This document shows positions 17,217-26,117 of a stretch of DNA of 64,000 nt, in pieces. The notes below the pieces were generated by a model. It was not told the origin of the DNA, searched no databases, and was given only the letters and a program-made list of their open reading frames with translations. The stretch's first letter is position 1. The number at the start of each line of letters is the position of its first letter. This DNA comes from Candidatus Cloacimonetes bacterium HGW-Cloacimonetes-3 (lineage in GTDB: Bacteria > Cloacimonadota > Cloacimonadia > Cloacimonadales > Cloacimonadaceae): positions 62,001 through 126,000 of the forward strand of contig PHBO01000004.1 in assembly GCA_002840645.1 (NCBI GenBank), written 5' to 3'. A program made the translations under genes and the position numbers.

Positions 17217-20200
17217 TTACCGAAACCAAAAACGTAAACGCAACCAAGTTATTGCACTAAACAAGAAAATCATGAGCAGAGATACGACAATATCCAGCTT
17301 GAAGGTGTCCATCTCCTTGCCAAAAACCATAATGCGATGCGACAGAAAGATGTTTCGTCCCTGGTTCAGGTAATCCCCATGGGCGAGTTTAACCGTAGTT
17401 TGGAGAAGTTCATTGCTGTGGAAGGCTTCAGGATGCGTATCCAGAAAGCGGTTGTGTACGTTCACGTCTGCCATGTATTGCTGATAACTGCGTGACGTAT
17501 CCCGGGCATTCTCCACGAAGTGCTTCTTCTCCAGCTCCACAAGGTTCAGCCGTGCGGATGCTACAGTCCAGCCCTCATACAGCCAGCGGGATGGAACAGT
17601 TTGGCAGAATTCCGGTATCTCGCTTCTGAGGTTGATGCGTAGCGCAGTGTTCATTTCTGCAAAGCGGATAACTGCTCCGCTAAACATGATCTGGGGGATG
17701 ATGATAAGCGGCAGGATGTTCACTATCGCACTGCGGTCTTTTATCACGCTGGAGAACAGCAAACCCATGCTGTAGCCCATTATCCCGCTTAGTAGCAGGA
17801 AGATGCTTTGCGGCAAGAAGCAGCCTCGCATTCCCAGAACAAATGCAGAAATGTAGTAATACAGCACAACCTGCACGGCTGTCATGAAGAATAATACGGC
17901 ATGCTTGGACATTAGCTGGCACAGGGCAGAGATATTCAGTTTCATTTCCCGTTGGAGGCTTCGCTTTTCTCCCAAGATGTCATCTATGCTGTTTGCCAAG
18001 CCGATAAAAATGAAGATAATCACGGAGATAAACCCGAAGAGCATGGAGTTCTGGTTCTTGAAGAAACTATAGGGCATTTCATCCGGAACTCCGCGCAAAA
18101 CAAAGGCAGTCAGCAACGCTAACAAGGGTGCTACCAACAAGGTCATCAACAGGTTTATCTTGCTGCGAAGCTTGTTCTGAAAGTTGCGGCAGGTAAGCAG
18201 CCAGAGATTGCGGATGCTGAAATGGATGCTTACCTTGGGAGCATTAGCTTTAGTCTGAGCATCAATTTCCTGCAGATCGCTGCTTTCCATAGCCTTGCGG
18301 AAGCCATGGTCACGGAACTTCTGCTCCCAATACTCAGGCGGGAAGCGTCTGTTTCCATTGAAGTCCGGTGTTTCGACAAGGTCGTAAAAATAGTCAGGCA
18401 TCAGCAGATCACGTTTCGATTGTAGGGCTTCGTAGCGTTTCCCGCTTAGGCTAAGTTCCTCGTCGAAGTAAGCGAACACTTCTTTGCTATCCCCAAAGTA
18501 AACCTGGCATCCACCTTTGTCCAGCAGCAGGACGCGGTCGAAGGCTTTGAAGACTGTGGCATTGGGTTGGTGGATGGTGCAAAGGATAATCTTGTTTTGT
18601 TCTTTCAGGTCGCTTAGGAACTCAGCTATGTTCTCGGAATCCTTGGAAGACAGCCCGCTGGTTGGCTCGTCCAGGATGATGATAACCGGGTTTAGCACAA
18701 GCTCCAAAGCGATGTTCAGCCTGCGCCGCTGACCTCCGCTCAGCTTTTTATTCAGCACGTCACCCACGATCATGTTTCGCTGCTCGAACAGCCCCACGCT
18801 CCGCAGCAGGTTTTCTATCCGGGTGCGTATTTCTCCCTTGTTTTTCAAGTTTGGCAAGGCAAGCTTAATGCGGTAAAGCAGATTTTCATAAACAGTCAGG
18901 TTAGGGAACAGCAGATCATCCTGAGGAACATAAGCAATGTGTTTCTGGAAAAAGGAGAAATTACTCCCGAAATCCATGTCGTCTATTCTTATGCGGCTGC
19001 GGGTAGCCTTTATATCCCCCAACAGCACTTGCAACAAGGTGGTTTTCCCGCTTCCGCTGGGTCCCATAATTGCCATCATACTGCCCTTAGGAACCTTGAA
19101 GTTTATGTTGGAGAGTGCAGTTTTACCTCCGGGGAAGCAATGTGAAATCTCCTGTACACAAAGTTCGCCAATCCGGATAGGAATCTCGATAAGCTCCCAA
19201 TGCCTGTTGATAATATAGTTTGCGCCACCAATGCTGAGGATGTCCTGATTCAGCAGGAAGCTCTGAGTTTCCTTTGCCGGCAAGCAATTTATAAATATAT
19301 CAGTGACGGATAGATTCCGCACAAAAAGCTGATCTTCCGTGTAACAAAAATGCATGAGGGCGGAAGATGTAAGCTCTTTTTGAGTAAATAGTCCCTGTTT
19401 ATCCCGGCAAAGATAGTAGTCACCGTTTTGCTTCTGTAGTTCTTCACTAAATACGTCGCGGGTAAGTATATCTATCACCGCTCCGGGGCAAGAGGGCAAG
19501 AGAACTTCATCCAGGCCAAGCTCTTTCCCCGGGATATATTTATTCTTAGAGACCAGATAAAACTTGCGATTTCGGCATTGCAGCTTAATGCCGGTAACCG
19601 GGCAAGCGAAATCCAGAGCTTTGTTGCCAAGGTTATAGATATACCACAGGTCTTTGGTTCGCAGGCGGATATCACCTGCCAAACCGGGCAGGATGATGAT
19701 GCTTTCTTCCTTCAGCCTGTGCAGCAGGTGATTTGCCAGCTTGCGCTCTTCGCCCCCAGTAATAATGCGGCATGGCTGCGAAGCATCGCTAAGATCAGGG
19801 TAAAACAAAAGCAGTGCCTCTATCATAATGAAGACAAACCTGCAATTGCCATTTGCCCCTTGGAATTTGAAATCTGCCCCGTGAGGTGCCCAGACCATGG
19901 AATTGTGCAGATAGCTCTCGGCATTGTTGGTTACCGCTGCGGGGAAGTCTATAGCTTCAACTTTGCCTTCCATAAGGTCGTAAATGGAATCCAGAGAGCT
20001 AACCTCAAGGCGGAGCAGATCAGCAAGCTCCACTATTTCCAGGCTGCCCAGCACGTTTATCTTGCTGCGGTCGTGATAGGCAAGGGTTATCAGATTCAGG
20101 ATTATCTTACTGCGGTCGGCAGTGCTTAAGTGTTGGTTCAGAAAGTTTGCCGCTTCGCGGATGGAGATTGCTCCCTGTCTTGCTTGTTCCAGCTTGTAAA

Positions 20201-20384
20201 GCGGTATATCATTGCCAAACATAGAGTGCAGGATACGGTCTATAAAATTCAGCTCTTCGCCTTTCAGTCTGGCGGTTTTAGCCATGTATAGATACAGGGA
20301 AACCACCGCAGTAAGCAGCTTATCCATAATCTCCGAATCTGCTTTGCGGTTTTGTTTTCTTAACTGCTTAAACAGTTTTAGCAT
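17217..20384 (-). CDS. ABCG-type ABC transporter with N-terminal TerB-like helical domain
   Basis: A 1055-residue fusion. Residues 1-140 are helical and resemble TerB/DjlA-N domains, and 150-400 is a mixed region of unclear family. The ATPase at about 405-640 has Walker A GPSGSGKT at 441-448, the LSGGQ signature at 548-552 and LDEPTSGLSS at 571-580. Residues of about 740-1055 form an ABC-2 type permease with six or so membrane helices. The ATPase-then-permease order matches ABCG/White half transporters, which usually dimerise. Two stand-alone cNMP-domain genes follow within 12 bases, so export may be controlled by a small-molecule signal. The substrate is unknown. A palindrome lies inside the putative promoter spacer about 115-135 bases upstream. 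Confidence 0.88.
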   Translation of the reverse strand: MLKLFKQLRKQNRKADSEIMDKLLTAVVSLYLYMAKTARLKGEELNFIDRILHSMFGNDIPLYKLEQARQGAISIREAANFLNQHLSTADRSKIILNLITLAYHDRSKINVLGSLEIVELADLLRLEVSSLDSIYDLMEGKVEAIDFPAAVTNNAESYLHNSMVWAPHGADFKFQGANGNCRFVFIMIEALLLFYPDLSDASQPCRIITGGEERKLANHLLHRLKEESIIILPGLAGDIRLRTKDLWYIYNLGNKALDFACPVTGIKLQCRNRKFYLVSKNKYIPGKELGLDEVLLPSCPGAVIDILTRDVFSEELQKQNGDYYLCRDKQGLFTQKELTSSALMHFCYTEDQLFVRNLSVTDIFINCLPAKETQSFLLNQDILSIGGANYIINRHWELIEIPIRIGELCVQEISHCFPGGKTALSNINFKVPKGSMMAIMGPSGSGKTTLLQVLLGDIKATRSRIRIDDMDFGSNFSFFQKHIAYVPQDDLLFPNLTVYENLLYRIKLALPNLKNKGEIRTRIENLLRSVGLFEQRNMIVGDVLNKKLSGGQRRRLNIALELVLNPVIIILDEPTSGLSSKDSENIAEFLSDLKEQNKIILCTIHQPNATVFKAFDRVLLLDKGGCQVYFGDSKEVFAYFDEELSLSGKRYEALQSKRDLLMPDYFYDLVETPDFNGNRRFPPEYWEQKFRDHGFRKAMESSDLQEIDAQTKANAPKVSIHFSIRNLWLLTCRNFQNKLRSKINLLMTLLVAPLLALLTAFVLRGVPDEMPYSFFKNQNSMLFGFISVIIFIFIGLANSIDDILGEKRSLQREMKLNISALCQLMSKHAVLFFMTAVQVVLYYYISAFVLGMRGCFLPQSIFLLLSGIMGYSMGLLFSSVIKDRSAIVNILPLIIIPQIMFSGAVIRFAEMNTALRINLRSEIPEFCQTVPSRWLYEGWTVASARLNLVELEKKHFVENARDTSRSYQQYMADVNVHNRFLDTHPEAFHSNELLQTTVKLAHGDYLNQGRNIFLSHRIMVFGKEMDTFKLDIVVSLLMIFLFSAITWLRLRFWFR

Positions 20385-20493
20385 ACAACCCTAAGACAGG
20401 TTCGATACTTACGCTTTCTGTAGTTTGAAGCAATAAACACATTAGCAAAATGCATACTTAATCCCCAAATTAAATATATAAACTCAGTGGATG

Positions 20494-20522
20494 AATGTTT
20501 AATTGGCACATTAAACTGTCAA
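20494..20522 (-). promoter_or_regulatory. promoter with internal palindromic operator before the ABC transporter operon
   Basis: TTGACA on the minus strand (20522-20517) is followed at 17 bases by AACATT (20499-20494), a weak -10. The spacer is almost filled by an inverted repeat, GTTTAAT-N6-ATTAAAC (20497-20516), suited to a dimeric regulator blocking the promoter. The distance to the ATG is about 110 bases, leaving an AT-rich leader. Confidence 0.45.
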
Positions 20523-20606
20523 GCTCAATCTCGGCAATTGGCATCCACAGGGTTGCTTACCTGCCCGAATACCTCTATCAAACCCCACTCATTCCCCTCT
20601 TTGTGG

Positions 20607-20633
20607 GCAATGGGTGGGCAATGATAGGGCAAT
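20607..20633. repeat. short dispersed repeat C, copy 1
   Basis: A 27-base stretch (AATGGGTGGGCAATGATAGG at its centre) that matches the reverse complement of 45320-45346 at 25 of 27 positions. It contains internal GGGCAATG repeats. It lies directly upstream of the truncated transferase remnant and may mark the break point. Confidence 0.6.
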
Positions 20634-20652
20634 GCTCCCCCGCAAGCTGTAG

Positions 20653-20904
20653 CACTCCGACGGGCAACCTCTGCTGGAGATAGATAACCGGGAGTTTCTG
20701 AAGGGTGCATTCCCCCATATTCAAAGCGGGAAGCAACTGCCAGAAGCTATTGCCACAGCCCTGAATCCCAGCCCCGAGATGAAGCTAAAGGCCGATGAAT
20801 ACAGAGACAAGTACTTCAACAAGCTGGACGGAAAAGCAAGCGAACGCTTCGTAAGTAAAATGGAGCAATTATACCGGGAGGGTGGACATGAAAATGGTGC
20901 ATAA
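20653..20904 (+). pseudogene. C-terminal remnant of a CDP-glycerol glycerophosphotransferase-like gene
   Basis: An open frame of 83 codons with no start codon near its left edge ends in TAA at 20902-20904. It reads PLLEIDNREFLKG at first, then QLPEAIATALNP, then YRDKYFNKLDGKASERFV. The DGKASER ending and the preceding 'ELxxAIxxAL' helix are typical of the C-terminus of CDP-glycerol glycerophosphotransferase family proteins; the complete relative at 23146-24207 ends in DGHAGFRAAQEI. A stop codon and a dispersed repeat sit immediately upstream, so the 5' part has been lost. The next gene starts 3 bases later, which suggests the two were once an operon. Confidence 0.65.
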
Positions 20905-20907
20905 AGC

Positions 20908-21612
20908 ATGAAGGCAGTTATTATCGCCGCAGGATTTGGCAGCAGGCTGTGGAACCTTAGCAATCAGGTTCCTAAAACGCTGCTTCCTTATGGCAAGGGA
21001 ACGATACTCTCCACCATTATCGGGCAACTGGTAGCTGCAGGAGTTACGGAGCTTGGCATAGTGCTTGGGTTCAACCAGCAGGATATCAGAGCCTATCTTG
21101 CCACGCAGAGTTTTGGTATTCCGATAACGCCTATTGAGAACCTGGAATGGGAAAAGGGCAATGCCCTTTCGGTGTATAAGGCAAGAACCTTTGCTAATGG
21201 AGAGTCCTTTATTCTCTCTATGTCCGACCATCTGGTGCGGGTGGAGGCATTACGGAAGATAGTGGATAGTCCGCTTGATAGTAATCTGTTGTTGGTGGAT
21301 ACCAATGTAAAGGATAATTTCGATCTGGATGATGCCACAAAAGTACAAACTGAGGACAACAATATCGTGTCCATAGGTAAAGAAATAAGCGGCTATGATG
21401 CTTTGGATTGCGGGATATTCAGGCTGGAAGCAGATTTCTTCCCGGCGGTTGAGCATGCAGTTGCCAAGGGCATCGAATCTATCAGTGGAGCGATAACAGA
21501 GCTAATAAATAATAAGCGCATCAAGGTAGTAAAGCTATCAAAGCCACAACAATGGATGGATATAGATACACCTGAGGCATATGAATATGCCCAAGCTTCT
21601 TTTATACTTTAA
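20908..21612 (+). CDS. nucleotidyltransferase (sugar- or phosphocholine-type NTP transferase)
   Basis: A 234-residue enzyme of the NTP_transferase superfamily that activates a sugar-1-phosphate or similar phosphate with an NTP. The signature loop is at the N-terminus (MKAVIIAAGFGSRLW), then PKTLLPYGKG with the conserved lysine. The metal-binding MSDH is near residue 110 and a C-terminal W-x-D-I-D-T-P-E-A-Y closes the protein. The lone short form without a hexapeptide-repeat tail is like LicC/CTP:phosphocholine or HddC-type enzymes. A CDP-glycerol transferase remnant lies directly upstream, which hints at a CDP-activated polyol or choline substrate. The exact substrate is not determined. Confidence 0.85.
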   Translation: MKAVIIAAGFGSRLWNLSNQVPKTLLPYGKGTILSTIIGQLVAAGVTELGIVLGFNQQDIRAYLATQSFGIPITPIENLEWEKGNALSVYKARTFANGESFILSMSDHLVRVEALRKIVDSPLDSNLLLVDTNVKDNFDLDDATKVQTEDNNIVSIGKEISGYDALDCGIFRLEADFFPAVEHAVAKGIESISGAITELINNKRIKVVKLSKPQQWMDIDTPEAYEYAQASFIL

Positions 21613-21676
21613 GACAGACTTGTGGTGTCCCACTGATTAACATGATTCATAACATAAGAACCTTGGAGATAAAGGA

Positions 21677-22411
21677 TCAGCTCTCCAACTTTTGCCGGAT
21701 TACCCATGCTGCTGCCATCATGCCCATTATCGCAGGCATATAGCTGATAGAGCCTATGGTTTTACGCTGGCGTCCGCGGGTGATGATCAGTTCATCCGGG
21801 CTTTCTATATCTTCATCCGGTTTACATGGAAGCTCGGAGGAATACACGCAGGGGAAAGTACCGCGGATACCACGCCTGCCTAAGAACTTACGCACCCGGC
21901 GGGCAAGGGGGCAGTTATGGCTTTTATCGATGGTGGAGAGGTGAATCTTGCCGGGGTCGCTACGGTTACCTGCGCCCATCACGGCGATAAACTGGCGGTT
22001 TTCGCGGACTAAATACTCCAGCATACCAATCTTTGGTCCCAGGCTGTCTATTGCGTCTATGATATAATCTGCGCCGGCAAGCAGTTCCGCACGGTTGTCC
22101 TGATCTATAAAGGCTATGTGGCAAGTTATCTGTGCCTGAGGGTTAATATCCAGTATTCTTGCCTGCATCACTTCCGTCTTGGGCTTACCAATGCTGGAAT
22201 GCGTGGCGATTACCTGGCGGTTCAGGTTGCTGGAACCTACCGTATCGAAATCTATCAGAACAAACTTACCGATACCGGCACGGGCTAAGGCTTCGGCAGC
22301 ATAACTGCCAACTCCACCTAAACCTACCACCGCAACGGTTGTTTGGGATAGTTCTGCCAGTGCTTCGCTGCCGATAAGCAATTCTGTGCGGGAGAAATCG
22401 GTTGTTTGCAT
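21677..22411 (-). CDS. tcdA: tRNA threonylcarbamoyladenosine dehydratase
   Basis: A 244-residue E1-like enzyme of the ThiF/MoeB superfamily, TcdA (YgdL/CsdL) type, which cyclises t6A37 of ANN-decoding tRNAs using ATP. The nucleotide-binding GLGGVGSYAAEALARAG is at residues 30-46, then VLIDFDTVGSSNLNRQ, the ATP-binding arginine region, and DAIDSLGPKIGMLEY. The tail PCVYSSE and the C-terminal hydrophobic helix are also family features. It is the last gene of a five-gene minus-strand operon, 6 bases after tatD. Confidence 0.92.
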   Translation of the reverse strand: MQTTDFSRTELLIGSEALAELSQTTVAVVGLGGVGSYAAEALARAGIGKFVLIDFDTVGSSNLNRQVIATHSSIGKPKTEVMQARILDINPQAQITCHIAFIDQDNRAELLAGADYIIDAIDSLGPKIGMLEYLVRENRQFIAVMGAGNRSDPGKIHLSTIDKSHNCPLARRVRKFLGRRGIRGTFPCVYSSELPCKPDEDIESPDELIITRGRQRKTIGSISYMPAIMGMMAAAWVIRQKLES

Positions 22412-22417
22412 AGCCTT

Positions 22418-23149
22418 TTAGTTTTTAGCCCATAGAAAACGTGCACTTACTGCTTGCATACCAAGCAGCCTGGGCACACTTATTCCGCTGAGGGCAGAGC
22501 ATTTCTCTACTACATCGATCAGGCGCAACAGGGGGTTACTCTCACCTTCATGAACGTAGTATTGGGTGATGTCTGTTTCAAATAATATGCGTTTATGGTT
22601 CAGCATGGCGGTAAGCAAATCCAGCTTTTCTTCCTTTAAAATACGAGAGCTGATGCTGAACACAGCCTCGAGCCTTTTAAGCTGCAAGAAGCCTTCTGTA
22701 GAGCCTGCATAGCCATGCACCAGATAGGGCAGGGGGTATTGCTTAAGGGTTTTGTATGCCTCTTCCTGGTGCCCCACTATGTGTAAAACCACGGGTAAGC
22801 GGTAATCTGCAGCCAGTTCCAGCTGTTGCACAAACTCTTTTCGCTGCACTGCAATTTCGGGATTGCCATTATCCAGCCCAATCTCACCTATAGCCCAGAT
22901 GCTCTTTTCATCGCACAGTTTCTTTAGGTCTTTCATATCCAGATCGCACTCGTCGAAGTTAGGGTGAATACCTGCACTGAAAATAATGCGGGAATCCGGA
23001 TGCTGTAAGTGCCAGGCTACTTCACTTTTACGCAGGGCGGAAGAAACAAAGCGGGTGATTCCTTTGGCTTCTGCTTCATCAAGCAAGGGTTCGAGGGCTG
23101 TGATGTCCGCCAAATTGGCGAGGTGACAGTGGGCATCAATTATACTCAT
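22418..23149 (-). CDS. TatD-family metal-dependent hydrolase
   Basis: A 243-residue TIM-barrel hydrolase of the TatD DNase family. Metal ligands appear in order: DAHCH near residue 5, the GIHPNF block, AIGEIGLDNG (the conserved Glu), HIVGH and a late ETDITQ in place of ETDAP. The family is associated with 3'-5' exonuclease or general phosphoesterase activity. GLDNG differs from the common GLDYH, so specificity may be shifted. The ATG overlaps the upstream transferase stop as ATGA, and tcdA follows after 6 bases. Confidence 0.88.
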   Translation of the reverse strand: MSIIDAHCHLANLADITALEPLLDEAEAKGITRFVSSALRKSEVAWHLQHPDSRIIFSAGIHPNFDECDLDMKDLKKLCDEKSIWAIGEIGLDNGNPEIAVQRKEFVQQLELAADYRLPVVLHIVGHQEEAYKTLKQYPLPYLVHGYAGSTEGFLQLKRLEAVFSISSRILKEEKLDLLTAMLNHKRILFETDITQYYVHEGESNPLLRLIDVVEKCSALSGISVPRLLGMQAVSARFLWAKN

Positions 23150-24207
23150 GGTTTAAGCTCCGGTAATAAGTTAATAATCTCTTGGGCAGCACGAAATCCG
23201 GCATGCCCATCCAAAGGGCTAATCAGTTTGGTGATAACTTTGGTGCGTGCAGGGGCGGTCTGAGTTGAAGTATTGAGCGCTTCAGTGATGGCTGAGCGCA
23301 GTTGGGAGAAGGTGTCTATGCGGATGGAAACGCTCTTGATAAGCTCTATCACATCATCCATGGTGCGCTTCGTGGCATCGATGCTGAAAGTGATGATGGG
23401 GCGGTTTACGATGCAGAATTCGGCGATGAGGCTATTGGTGTCGCCGATACACACATCGGAGATTAACAGATAGGGATAGATATCCATGGCATCAATGTAA
23501 TGAATGCCCGGCAGATTGGCAAGGTGATTACGGTAAAAATTGCTCATCCGCGGGTGCAGCGTAACCAGTATATTGTATTCAGGGACAAGGGATTGCAGCT
23601 TATCGTACCACTTGTGTACTGCGCTCATCCCGGAGCCATCCCAGGTGGAGGAAAAAAGGATAGTGGCTTTGTGGTTGTCCAGCTTAAGGGTGTTACGCAG
23701 TTCGGATAGCAGTTCCGGAGGGTAGGAATCATTGAAGAGGGTATCGCTTTTGGGGTAGCCAATTGCTTTCACAGGCTTGGCACCCAGAGCTTGCAAGCGT
23801 GCTACATCGTGGGAACTGGTCATTAGGTAGCTATTGAACAAATTGTAGTAATATGCCTTGGGAAAGCGCTTGAAATTGTATGCACCATGCTCCAGCCCAA
23901 TCTTGATGATGCTTTTCACCGGGTATTTCCAGGCGGCATTGCGAAACATAATCACCCCATCCGGGAAGCAGAAAGGGTACAGGTATATCTTGGCGGAGTG
24001 ATCCAGCATGGGCTTCAGTTTGGGAATGATAGCTTTGCTGCTCACCACAATATCCAGCGGGGCAAGGTGCGGGCGGATGTTGCAAAAGATAAAGTAATCG
24101 AAGCAGTCCTCTACATGCAGAAGATACTGCTTTTTAGGGCGGAAAAGCTTGGCGAGCTTCCAGATAAGGTTGTAAGGAAGAAATGAGAAGTAGTAGGTAT
24201 AAACCAC
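23146..24207 (-). CDS. CDP-glycerol glycerophosphotransferase-like protein
   Basis: A 353-residue protein resembling the CDP-glycerol:glycerophosphotransferase (TagB/TagF-like) family with a GT-B fold. Supporting segments are IIKIGLEHGAYNF (the conserved H-G before the domain join), AIGYPKSD, ILFSSTWDG, ILVTLHPRM, ISDVCIGDTNSLIAEFC (an equivalent of D-x-x-S-x-x-x-E) and the terminal DGHAGFRAAQEI. I took the GTG at 24207, which has AGGGG 8 bases upstream. In Gram-negatives such enzymes may add glycerol- or ribitol-phosphate to surface polysaccharide. It lies between the waaF-like gene and tatD in one operon. Confidence 0.78.
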   Translation of the reverse strand: MVYTYYFSFLPYNLIWKLAKLFRPKKQYLLHVEDCFDYFIFCNIRPHLAPLDIVVSSKAIIPKLKPMLDHSAKIYLYPFCFPDGVIMFRNAAWKYPVKSIIKIGLEHGAYNFKRFPKAYYYNLFNSYLMTSSHDVARLQALGAKPVKAIGYPKSDTLFNDSYPPELLSELRNTLKLDNHKATILFSSTWDGSGMSAVHKWYDKLQSLVPEYNILVTLHPRMSNFYRNHLANLPGIHYIDAMDIYPYLLISDVCIGDTNSLIAEFCIVNRPIITFSIDATKRTMDDVIELIKSVSIRIDTFSQLRSAITEALNTSTQTAPARTKVITKLISPLDGHAGFRAAQEIINLLPELKP

Positions 24208-24222
24208 TAATAGCCCCTAACT

Positions 24223-25248
24223 CTAAGCAGGGAAACTGGCAATAACTGCATTCAACACTTGCTCTGCACTTACCAATTTCATGCAGTTATGGTGTTTAAG
24301 CGGGCAGGTGTTAGCTCCATGACTACCGCAAGGACGGCAGTTTAGATCAACCTCAAAAACTATGTCTCCGCTTCGGTAGGGGAAATAACCTATACGCTGA
24401 ACTGTAGGTCCAAAGATAGCATAAACCCTGGTTTGTACTGCATTGGCAATGTGAAGGGCACCGCTGTCGTTGCAGATCATAAGCTGGCATTGGGCGATTA
24501 CTGCTGCGCTCTCCAGGAGGTTGGTAAGCCCTGCCAGATTAAGAACCGCAGCATAGGGAGCATCAAGCAAAAGGGCTGTTTCGATATGGCTGCATTTCTG
24601 TTTATCGGCTTCTGCTCCGATCAGCACGATGTTATAGTCCCGGGCAGTTAGTTCCTTGCACAGCTCTGTGTAGGATTCCAGTTGCCAGCATTTGGTAGCC
24701 CAGATAGAGCCGGGAGCGATGGCAATGGTAGTTCTGGCGGGTAAGGAGCTAAGCAAGTTTTTTGCTTTGGCAATATCCGCTACAGAAGGGAAAAGTTCCG
24801 TCTGCATGGGGAAATCCAAAGGGCTAAGCAGCTTTAAGAGCATAAGGTTTTTGTTTATTTTATGCATATTATCTGGGTGCTTAATTTTGTCTGTAAGCAA
24901 CCCAGGAAACAGGCTGCGGTTAAAGCCGATGCGGCGCGGAATACCGCTTAGCCACAGCAGCAGGTGTGTTCTACCGGAACTGTGGGGACTTATCACCAGG
25001 CTATACTTATTATTTCGTAGCAGGTGAAGCATTCTAAGCATGGAAATTATGGCATTATTGCGCTTGGCAAAAGGGATAACTGTCCTGATATGAGGGTTGT
25101 TTTCCAACAGTTTCACCGCAGCAGGAACAACCAGCACATCAATGCTGGCATCGGCGTTTAGCCTGTGAACAGCACGGATCAGCGGTGTAATAAGGATCAC
25201 ATCGCCAATGAACGCCGTCTGAACTATCAGGATTCTTTTATTTTCCAT
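24223..25248 (-). CDS. lipopolysaccharide heptosyltransferase, glycosyltransferase family 9
   Basis: A 341-residue GT9 enzyme, WaaF-like, that transfers heptose from an ADP-heptose donor to the LPS inner core. The N-terminal ILIVQTAFIGDVILITPLIR is the family's opening motif. The donor domain has IAPGSIWATKCW (the substrate-binding APGS and K-x-W), then CNDSGALHIANAV and YAIFGPTVQ. A late segment with three or more cysteines (CRPCGSHGANTCPLKHHNC) is typical of heptosyltransferase II. The enzyme acts on the cytoplasmic face of the inner membrane. It overlaps the upstream glycosyltransferase gene by 22 bases. Confidence 0.9.
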   Translation of the reverse strand: MENKRILIVQTAFIGDVILITPLIRAVHRLNADASIDVLVVPAAVKLLENNPHIRTVIPFAKRNNAIISMLRMLHLLRNNKYSLVISPHSSGRTHLLLWLSGIPRRIGFNRSLFPGLLTDKIKHPDNMHKINKNLMLLKLLSPLDFPMQTELFPSVADIAKAKNLLSSLPARTTIAIAPGSIWATKCWQLESYTELCKELTARDYNIVLIGAEADKQKCSHIETALLLDAPYAAVLNLAGLTNLLESAAVIAQCQLMICNDSGALHIANAVQTRVYAIFGPTVQRIGYFPYRSGDIVFEVDLNCRPCGSHGANTCPLKHHNCMKLVSAEQVLNAVIASFPA

Positions 25249-25997
25249 AAGCGGTGATATTTATACCAAGTTCCCCAGGCAGTGGTTTTGCATAAGTTAA
25301 AGCCGTGGATGCCATCCAGAAAGCCGCCTTTCAATAGATACATCTTAACAAATGTGAAGGCACCCCGTACAAGTGCTTTAGCAGGATTGGAGGTCTTACC
25401 CTGGCTTTTCAGCTTCTGCGCTCCCAGGTCGCCATAGCGGGTCATCTTGGTAATATGCATCTCTTTAGTGGGGTAGGTGTGATGGTGAATGATTCCTTTT
25501 AGCATGCCCAGGGAACCTGTGCTAACAATCGATTCATGCACCACGGCATCGTTAAATCCGCCTTGGTTGCGGTTATACAATCTGATATGGGTTTCATTCT
25601 GCCACCCGCAGTAGTTTATTCTTTTACCCAGGTAGTAAGACTTGGTATTCGCTCTGTAGGCACTATGGGTGAAGCCATTATTGCGCAGAAAGTTTATCTC
25701 GTTAATCAGCTCCGGGGAAGCAATCTCATCTGCATCAAGGGAGAACACCCAATCGTTTGTAGCATAAGTAGCAGCTCTCTGGCGTGCTTTGCCAAAGCCT
25801 TCCCAAGCTTCCAGATGGTACACCCTAGCACCGATCTCCCGGCATATCTCCGCAGTGGCATCTGTAGAGCCGGTGTCCAGCACCACAATCTCATCTGCCC
25901 AGGTTGCCGAAGCAAGACAAGGGCGGATGTTCTTGGCTTCGTTTTTTACTATCATAACTACGGAAACCGGTGTGTAGCTTGCTTTCTTGAGAGCCAT
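25227..25997 (-). CDS. glycosyltransferase family 2, WaaE-like
   Basis: A GT2 enzyme of about 256 residues with the LPS-core WaaE/KdtX pattern. It begins PVSVVMIVKNEAKNI, then EIVVLDTGSTDATAEIC with the donor-binding D-x-G-S, then WVFSLDADEI with the DxD metal-binding motif. INYCGWQNETHIRLY and a helical tail follow. I prefer the ATG at 25997 with AAGGGG upstream; an in-frame ATG at 26018 with AAGGAA upstream is also possible and adds seven residues. It is the first gene of the LPS-core/tatD/tcdA operon, reading away from the plus-strand glycan operon. Confidence 0.88.
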   Translation of the reverse strand: MALKKASYTPVSVVMIVKNEAKNIRPCLASATWADEIVVLDTGSTDATAEICREIGARVYHLEAWEGFGKARQRAATYATNDWVFSLDADEIASPELINEINFLRNNGFTHSAYRANTKSYYLGKRINYCGWQNETHIRLYNRNQGGFNDAVVHESIVSTGSLGMLKGIIHHHTYPTKEMHITKMTRYGDLGAQKLKSQGKTSNPAKALVRGAFTFVKMYLLKGGFLDGIHGFNLCKTTAWGTWYKYHRLWKIKES

Positions 25998-26054
25998 TAT
26001 CCTTACCCCTTTCTTCATTCTAACGTATTCCTTGTTTGTTCATACAGCCATTAA

Positions 26055-26117
26055 TGTCAAGCGAAAAAGCCAAGTTGTTTTGAACTTGACAAAAGCAGTG
26101 CCGGTAAAATATATGAT
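26055..26117. promoter_or_regulatory. divergent promoter region between two glycan operons
   Basis: TTGACA occurs on the minus strand at 26060-26055 for the WaaE-like gene. It also occurs on the plus strand at 26086-26091 for the GT2 gene at 26236, followed at 18 bases by TATATG. Nothing coding is convincing between 26019 and 26235, although an open frame extends across it. Confidence 0.5.
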
